From assembly GCF_026914265.1 (NCBI RefSeq), contig NC_069130.1, positions 14,544,386-14,608,385 on the forward strand: a DNA stretch of 64,000 bases. The letters run 5' to 3'. Source of the DNA: Mya arenaria. Its lineage: Eukaryota; Mollusca; Bivalvia; Myida; Myidae. Position numbers and translations under genes: made by a program. The notes below the pieces were generated by a model. That model saw only the letters and a program-made list of their open reading frames with translations. It was not told the DNA's origin and searched no databases. Below, piece by piece: positions 57,469 through 64,000 of this stretch. Numbering within the stretch: the stretch's first letter is position 1; each line of letters opens with the position of its first letter.

Positions 57469-59422
57469 TAATTAAAACCATTTCATCAGAGTTGCAAAAG
57501 TGTACTTGTTTTAAAGCTCCTTTTATTGCAATGTCAAATTGTTTTCTTCCTAAAAACCATCTTAAATGAAGAAAAATACAAAGACAACCAAATATATATA
57601 AATACTGAAAACAATCAGAATTGCCTTTAAGGGACTAGACACCAGATGGTTCCAAAATTGGCAAAATAGAGTATTTCCTCAAAACAAGCCTAGAATTGTC
57701 AAATTTATGAGCTATAGTATGAGGGCGTTAATACATCATTTTACATGATTCCAAGAATAAAATGTGGCTGTCTCAGCTGAATTGACCCATTTAATAAAAG
57801 CACATAATGGTTTCCCAGTTTATACTGTGTATATTAAGCATGTGAATGTCACAGTTTTAGTACATATACCAATGCTATTTTGATGTAAAGCCCCCTTAAT
57901 ACAAGTACTTTTAAAAAGTCATCAAGTGCAGGGGCCAATGTTATTTTGGTATGATTGGGATAGGGTATGAATGTCACATTCAGCTCTGTTTTTTATAATT
58001 ACTAGGCTTTGGTTAAAAAAGATATTAATTGCCAACATTAAAAACAAAATGGCATGCTCTTAATAAAAAGATAGTAAACGTTACATATTATTAATGCCTG
58101 GACACGCCACTAACATGATTTCACATTGACGGCAATCAAGTCAAGAAAAAGATAGGGAAATTTAAGATACTCCCTCAAAACAGGTTGTGAAAAACAGAGT
58201 CTGGTTTCCTGATGTAAGGACAGCTGTACCCTGATGGGAAACAGCATAATCGTAGTACAAATGGCGGACCTTTCAGCTTATACAATCATTATTCTTTTGG
58301 GTATAGGCCTCTAGAAACATACGTTTAAAAAAACGAGGGGAGCGTATACTCCAGGTAGGCAAATATATTACGAATACAGTGATATTAACCTACTTAGGCT
58401 GGTCAAAATATCTTTCTTAAAATACGAGAAAAAAACCCTCAAAGATTCCACCAATTTGTTCCGCACTGAACATTTCCATCACTTAAAATTCTGCAAAAAT
58501 AATTGACGTTAGACCCCTTGAGTTGAATGAAATACCACATAAAAATTTCATTTTATATATATACCTTTTTCAGTCTTCCAGCATTCATCACAGTCATAAA
58601 ATAACATGTTTTTGCAAGAATGCTTCACAAGAAAGTATTGTTTGGAATATTTATTGATTTTTAAGGAGTAAAAATAGGAGCGGTCAATCTGCTTGAAAAA
58701 AATATGTTAAATATGATTTTAATTTTTTATTTTATAAAAAAGGGCAGTAAATCTGTCGACCAAAAAACCAATTTGGTGTGACTTAGCCTCCCTTTGACCT
58801 TAACATCTGATAATAAACAAGCTCTTTTCAAATGTTTGTGTATAGTGTTGCTCAGTATTTTAAGGACAGGAAAAATAAGATAAGAAATAATTGTTAAATT
58901 AATTAATTTTGTATATATATATATATAATATAATTTTTTTAAATAATGTTCAAAAATCCTAATATCTGATTTTAATTCTATGTTGTTATAATAAAGTTAC
59001 AATTTGTATTTTGATGATTTTATTATTTGATGTTCTTTAACTTAAATGATAAAATTGGCTAAAGTCTTAAAAAAGCTGTCTGTTTAGAAATGTCTAGGGA
59101 CAGTTATTTAATAACAAGGTTTTCATAAAGTGTCTCTGTTACTAAAAAAAGAAAAACAGTTGAAACTGAATAACTATATAGATAGGGTTGACATATCTTG
59201 ACCAAACTTCATATATAGGAAGAGTTTGTCAAGTTCTTTCATGGGGTCATTTATTTTTTTATTTAATATTTATTTCCATTCTTTATATCATCTAACCAAT
59301 TTGGCATGTTTTATACATACACACTATAAATCAGCTTGATTATAATTCTCGCAACACAGGCTGATGTTCTTCTGTCAATCATTGAAAACCTGGTTTCGTT
59401 GAATTGCTGCCTTGCTTGTTTT
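57469..59422. other. AT-rich DNA with a dispersed repeat start at about 57629
   Basis: AGGGACTAGACACCAGATGG near 57629 and CCTCAAAACA words at about 57677 and 58171 look like parts of a dispersed repeat. A short (TA)n lies near 58912-58930. GAAAACCTGGTTTCGTTGAATTG at about 59385 matches the tail of element E5. No gene seen. Confidence 0.4.
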
Positions 59423-60625
59423 TAGCTCTACTGCCTTGCTTGTTTTTAGCTCTACTGCCTTGCTTGATTTTAGCTCTACTGGCCTTTGGCCAGTAGAGCT
59501 TATGCGATGGTAATATGTACGTAGTATGTGCATCGTGCGGTCGTGCGTCAGTGCGTTCGTGCTTCTTTAAACAATTGCTTGTGAACATGATACAGTCTTC
59601 AGTTTTGATTGTATCTCGATGAAACTTGTTCAGTATCTAGATATCCATTAGAGCTCGGTTCCTTTCGAAAACCAGCTAGATCCGCCCATGCATGCCTAGA
59701 TTATGGCCCTTGATAGTATAAAAAAATGCTATTGTGTATACAATTGGTTGTGAACACGATACAGTCTTCAGTTTTGATTGTATCTCGATGAAACTTGTAC
59801 AGTATCTAGATATCCATTAGAGCTCGGTTCCTTTCGAAAACCAGCAAGATCCGCCCATGAATGCCTAGATTATGGGCCATGAAAGTTTTAAAGAAATGCT
59901 TTCTATTTTTAGCCAGGTCTGCATGAGCGAATTCTATTTTAGCCAAGTTTACACGTACATGTAAATTCAAGTCTAAAGTTAAGGGAGACAATTTGCAAGT
60001 CTAGGATTTTGAGAGACAATTTGCTTTTTGCTTCTGCAGTTGATTTTGTGAATAACTCTGCCTTGTTCTTGTTGAAAGCCCAAAGGCCATTTTTTAGCTT
60101 TAAGTTCTGTAGTTTGCGCATTCATCTTAACAAAATTGGTTGTGAATGTATAAGTTATGCACCTGGTGTCATTACTGGCCACACCCAGGGTTCACAGGTT
60201 TGGTAAACATAAATCTGGAAAGGTTTGAAAATCTTTTTGTGTGTTCGTGCATCCATCTCAGCACAATTGATTGTGAATGTTTGTTCAAATTGATCAATGT
60301 TGTCCTAGGATGCCCTTGACTTTGACCTTTTGACCAACTTTTTTTAAACTTTTAAAACTACAGAAATTTTTACTATGAGTACTGTTTTGAAAGCATTTTT
60401 TTTTGTCAGATGACTTTTACTTGGCACATTTTAAAATAGTTCATGCAACTAATCTGCTTACAATACTTTCTGGGCTCAGCTGTTGAACGTGCTACGTTTT
60501 CAGGTAACCCAAACACAAAACATAAACTATATGTCTGTTGCCTTTTACCCATACATACATGCTCTGGATTGATATGACCACAAAAGCCATGCCAGTAGAG
60601 CATAGGCCCTTTTGGGCCTCTTGTT
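59423..60625 (+). repeat. Hairpin-headed tandem-core element E4 with triplicated head
   Basis: TAGCTCTACT occurs at 59423, 59447 and 59471 (24-bp period). Only the third continues into the full hairpin GCTCTACTGGCC-TTT-GGCCAGTAGAGC, a perfect 12-bp stem. Core units (GATACAGTCTTCAGTTTTGA, GAAACTTGTTCAGTATCTAG) recur about 168 bp apart; the rest of the body is more diverged. The tail GCCAGTAGAGCATAGGCCC...GGCCTCTTGTT ends at 60625 and is complementary to the head. The small frames at 59979-60206 and 60406-60648 are not supported as genes. Confidence 0.78.
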
Positions 60626-61300
60626 ATTTTATGGGTGCATTGGCTCAAAAACGGAACTTTTTTTACGAGTTCTTGCCTGGATGATTACAGAAATATAAAT
60701 CCAGTTTCTTTTAAGCCAGCTACTTTGAAAGTATCATACATATGGAAATGTGATTTTCAAATCACATTAGTGATGTTTGGGTAATAAAATAGAAAAGTAA
60801 AAAGAAACAACGCAGTATCTTTCGAGATTATCTGTTCATGGCGGAATTCACAAAAGTGATTTTGATTCATTTATCATACCCTAGGCCACATTAGATCTAA
60901 GTTGGCTTGTGGTTTTCCAAACGACTCACAAAAATACCTACAACCAGTTTTTATTCAGCCTCTTTCAGGGGCAGATCGAGGGTTTGACGTTTAAGGGGGC
61001 ATAATTTAAGGGTGTGAGCTTTTGAAATTCGCCCCTCTTTGCGAACTGAAATATAAAAGTGTTGGCAGGGGTGTTTGGGGGTACTCCCTGAAGTCCATTT
61101 TAACAATTCCTAGTCTTGAAATGGGGCCTTTTGGGTGTATTTCATGAATTTTTCTCCTATATTGAAAAAAAGTAAACTTAGACGATTTAAGTGTGGGGTG
61201 GGGTGGGATGGGGAGTGTGCCTGCTGAGGTGCGCTCTGCTATGGTCTTCCAAGACTTTATTTAAGCATATATCAACATTTGCTGGGGGGGGGGGGGTTCC
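60626..61300. other. Spacer with G-rich dispersed repeat fragment
   Basis: AGGGGCAGATCGAGGGTTTG near 60967 and a G14 run near 61285-61298 recall the GATCCAGGGGG repeat pair, but the blocks are not collinear. Confidence 0.35.
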
Positions 61301-62395
61301 AGCTGCCAGTATCTTAGTTTTAACACTCCTTATGATTTTCAACACTTAAGTTTTGTGCTGTTTACAAACCATGGGTCAATCGTACGAATGAAAACGTACA
61401 TGTTTCAGAAACCGAAAGTAATAACAACTGGTGTCCAAAGTCCATGATGTTATATATACTTACTCAATCGTATATCAAATAGTACGTTTATAAATACATC
61501 AATACTTACTGAAGGAGGTAGGTACGCCTTATGCATGACGGCTGCCGCCAAATGGACAAGCTTTATTCAAAGTTCCAGGACTCTTGGTCTAATATTTCCT
61601 ATCGAACACACGCTGTTAATAATTCACGTTCAAGAATCCGCCATGTTTTATTATTCTCCTCTCAGTAATATTTCCGGAATAGAGCGTTAAAGCTCCCGGC
61701 GCTGTAACGGAAGATCACCCACCGTATTGTATCCCTTTATTCAGGAGAAAAAATCTCCTCATGGCGTTTGTATCTAGTCTCCGAGTGAGAGAAAGATATC
61801 CAATATTATTTTTTAATTAAAATCAAGCTGTCGTAAAAACACCGTAAATTGTATGTATACGCCATAAAGTGAGTAAATTGTAATTCCTGTATAACACTGT
61901 AATTAGTTGTGTTTAGTCAGATATTATTGTACAAATACTTATAAACGGCGTTAATGTATTCACCAATGACCTCTTCAGCATGGGTTAAAACTTGATATCT
62001 TCGTTAATCATCTATATTGACAGTGTTTACGGTAAAACAAAGTCAAACAGACCCACTCATTCATTAACTATGCTCTAATATTTTCAGGTGACTCAGCATA
62101 TTGTTATATTTGAGTTCTGAACTATCAATCATCTTTCAGGAACAAGACTCATTATTAAAATTATGCACTTATTAATTAATCTTATCCATTATCTTAGTGG
62201 TTTTTCTTGTTAATCCAAATTCAACGTCAAGCACTGGTTAACATTTTAAACAGTTGCTTAATGAATAAACGACAAAATAATAAAATGTATACATGTTCAC
62301 ACTATTCATTATAAGCAAATATTTTCATAACATTGCTTTAAATTTACCGCTTTATTTAATAGGTAAAACTATATCATAAATCTCTTGAATGAAAA
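61301..62395. other. Intergenic DNA; slightly CpG-rich patch at about 61540-61760
   Basis: CCGCCATG, CCCGGCGCTGTAACGG and nearby CpGs interrupt AT-rich DNA and could be a promoter, but no exon or TATA arrangement was found. Confidence 0.3.
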
Positions 62396-62660
62396 ATCCA
62401 AAACACGTACTTCATAGTCGCGTTTTTAAGATTGTTTTCTTTATTTTGAGATTCCTTTTTATACACAGTTAAATTGTCATTGTCAATTGTTTCAATTTAA
62501 ATGACACTGTATTTTTAGTGAATTTTTCCTCTCCAAAACACGTCCTTCAATGTCGCCCATTTTAAGACACCTTCATTTTGACACCTTTTTAAACACAATT
62601 TGAATGTCTATCAATTAAACAAAACTATATTTTTAGTGAATTTGTCCCTAAATGTTTTTC
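62396..62660. repeat. Direct duplication of about 136 bp (two diverged copies)
   Basis: CCAAAACACGTACTTCATAG at about 62397 and CCAAAACACGTCCTTCAATG at about 62533, each followed by a TTTTTAGTGAATTT segment. AT-rich, non-coding. Confidence 0.5.
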
Positions 62661-64000
62661 TTTAAAAATCACTATCATTTTTCCTCAATGCAATACAAAT
62701 GCATGATCTTACTATGACGTTAACAATCTTCATACAAATCTGAAAGCACATGGGCCACAAACGAATTCAGACATAACAAAACCCAACACACAAAAAATGA
62801 TCTCATTAAAATTCAAACATTGTCGTAACTTGCCCAAGTCCTGACAAAGGACAAAGGGACCCAGTTACACAAAAAGGGCTGTTTTTTAATTCATGCATGA
62901 GTTTCATTTATCGATCCGTTTAGCAGATAAAGAAATCAAGGTTAACTAGATTTGTGAGGAGTGCTGTGTCTTTTCAATACATTCTTTCATGAAATTTGCT
63001 GGGTTATCGTGGCCTTAACCCACGTGGTCGAAACCGAAACCACCTAAATTGACCTTTATTTAAGTAATTTCCCTCCAAATATTTATTGTTTACATTAAGC
63101 GTAACTTTAGTAACAATACGAGTATTATGTTCTGCTGTTTTTTAACGTGATTCAGAAATCAAACGTTTTTATCGTCTGCAGTTGCATTTGGTACATTTTG
63201 GCGCGCTTTTGTTTTGCACTCCGATCCTATACAGCGATACAGTTGCATCCTGCTCTTTTTTGAACAATATTTAGTCACATGGGTTTATGACCTTCTAGTG
63301 AATACATTCATTTGTATTATGTTCTGTTCAATTCCGTTCTGTTCTGTTCTGTTCTGTATACATTCATTTCTCTTCGTTCTACTGGCTGTATTGTTGGATA
63401 AATGGTATTCTGCATTTAATATTGAATTAAAATAATCCATTAATTAAAAATCCTATATTCGATCGACACATGTTATATAAATATAAACCCTGGTAATACC
63501 CACTACTGAATGAAAACAATATTTTCTTTTTCTTTCTGAAAAATGATATTAACAGCTGCAGAATTTTGCATACACGTGCATTGAGCGCACATGCTAATGC
63601 ATGTATTAAATGATTTCTATTTAGTGTTTAAGTAAGTTGAAATATGTGTATTAATTCGATAAAAAAGATACACGACTGTATTAATGCATGTTTCCCAAAT
63701 ATCGTGTGTCATTGTAGGTTTTAGGTTATGTTACACTAAATTACCTCACAAATATATCAATCTAGCATCAAATGCTGAATAAAGAATGTTTGCGGGCTAT
63801 TTCCACACGGTATCATGATATCTGTCTATTTGTGACTTTTTCAAACTGTTTTGCAAAACAATATGATGCCCGAATGTACACAATGTTGACAAGCGGACTA
63901 TCCGAGCTTGATTTAGGCAGGAGTTATATAAAATCTCTGATCTGAGGGCTACATAAATCTCTTTCAGCTTATGTGTACTAAACTGGTTCGGTAAATAAAG
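62661..64000. other. AT-rich DNA, nothing recognised
   Basis: A short (TTCTG)n at about 63336-63358 is the only simple repeat noted. The frame 63214-63435 is low-complexity and unsupported. Confidence 0.4.

Overview
The window is about 64 kb of AT-rich, intron-containing, repeat-dense animal DNA. Several things point to a mollusc, most likely a bivalve: an HSPA12-type Hsp70 relative, a PLAC8-domain gene, a Ty3/gypsy element with a tRNA-Leu primer site, and many short elements built from a hairpin head, a 145-170 bp tandem core and a CTCTTGTT-like tail (the 'pearl'/Helentron-like style I know from bivalves). Species is not determinable by eye.

Region 1 (1-16808) is a tandem array of two near-identical Ty3/gypsy LTR retrotransposons sharing a middle LTR (LTR-internal-LTR-internal-LTR; the window opens inside the first LTR). 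Each internal region has gag, a -1-frame pol (protease, reverse transcriptase, RNase H, integrase) and a third ORF in the env position encoding two atypical C2H2-like zinc fingers and a C-terminal coiled coil. gag/pol is damaged in both copies, by different lesions; the third ORF is open in both. It has no AUG before its fingers. A GTAAGC donor after gag codon 52 and an acceptor just before the fingers are phase-matched in both copies, suggesting a spliced Gag-leader/zinc-finger protein.

Region 2 (16809-33000) is intergenic: four copies of a ~375 bp TTAA-flanked MITE, a GC-rich inverted-repeat element, a 45-bp minisatellite, a complete four-coding-exon HSPA12-like gene (23900-26558, 569 aa) and a decayed LINE 3' end.

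Region 3 (33097-37310) holds a four-exon PLAC8-domain gene (141 aa) that I assembled from short exons. One intron carries a pearl-like repeat and a MITE. Its last codons resemble the unit of a CACGTG-bearing degenerate tandem array that fills the 3' flank.

Region 4 (37310-64000) shows no convincing gene. It is a mosaic of simple repeats, four more hairpin-headed tandem-core elements, a 24-bp minisatellite with long open frames, a palindromic TTAA MITE, a TA-flanked MITE, a hAT-type element with an exact 8-bp target duplication, two tRNA-like (SINE-type) segments on the minus strand, and unannotatable AT-rich DNA. The two genes appear to be independent single-copy loci in repeat-rich DNA; nothing suggests they work together.
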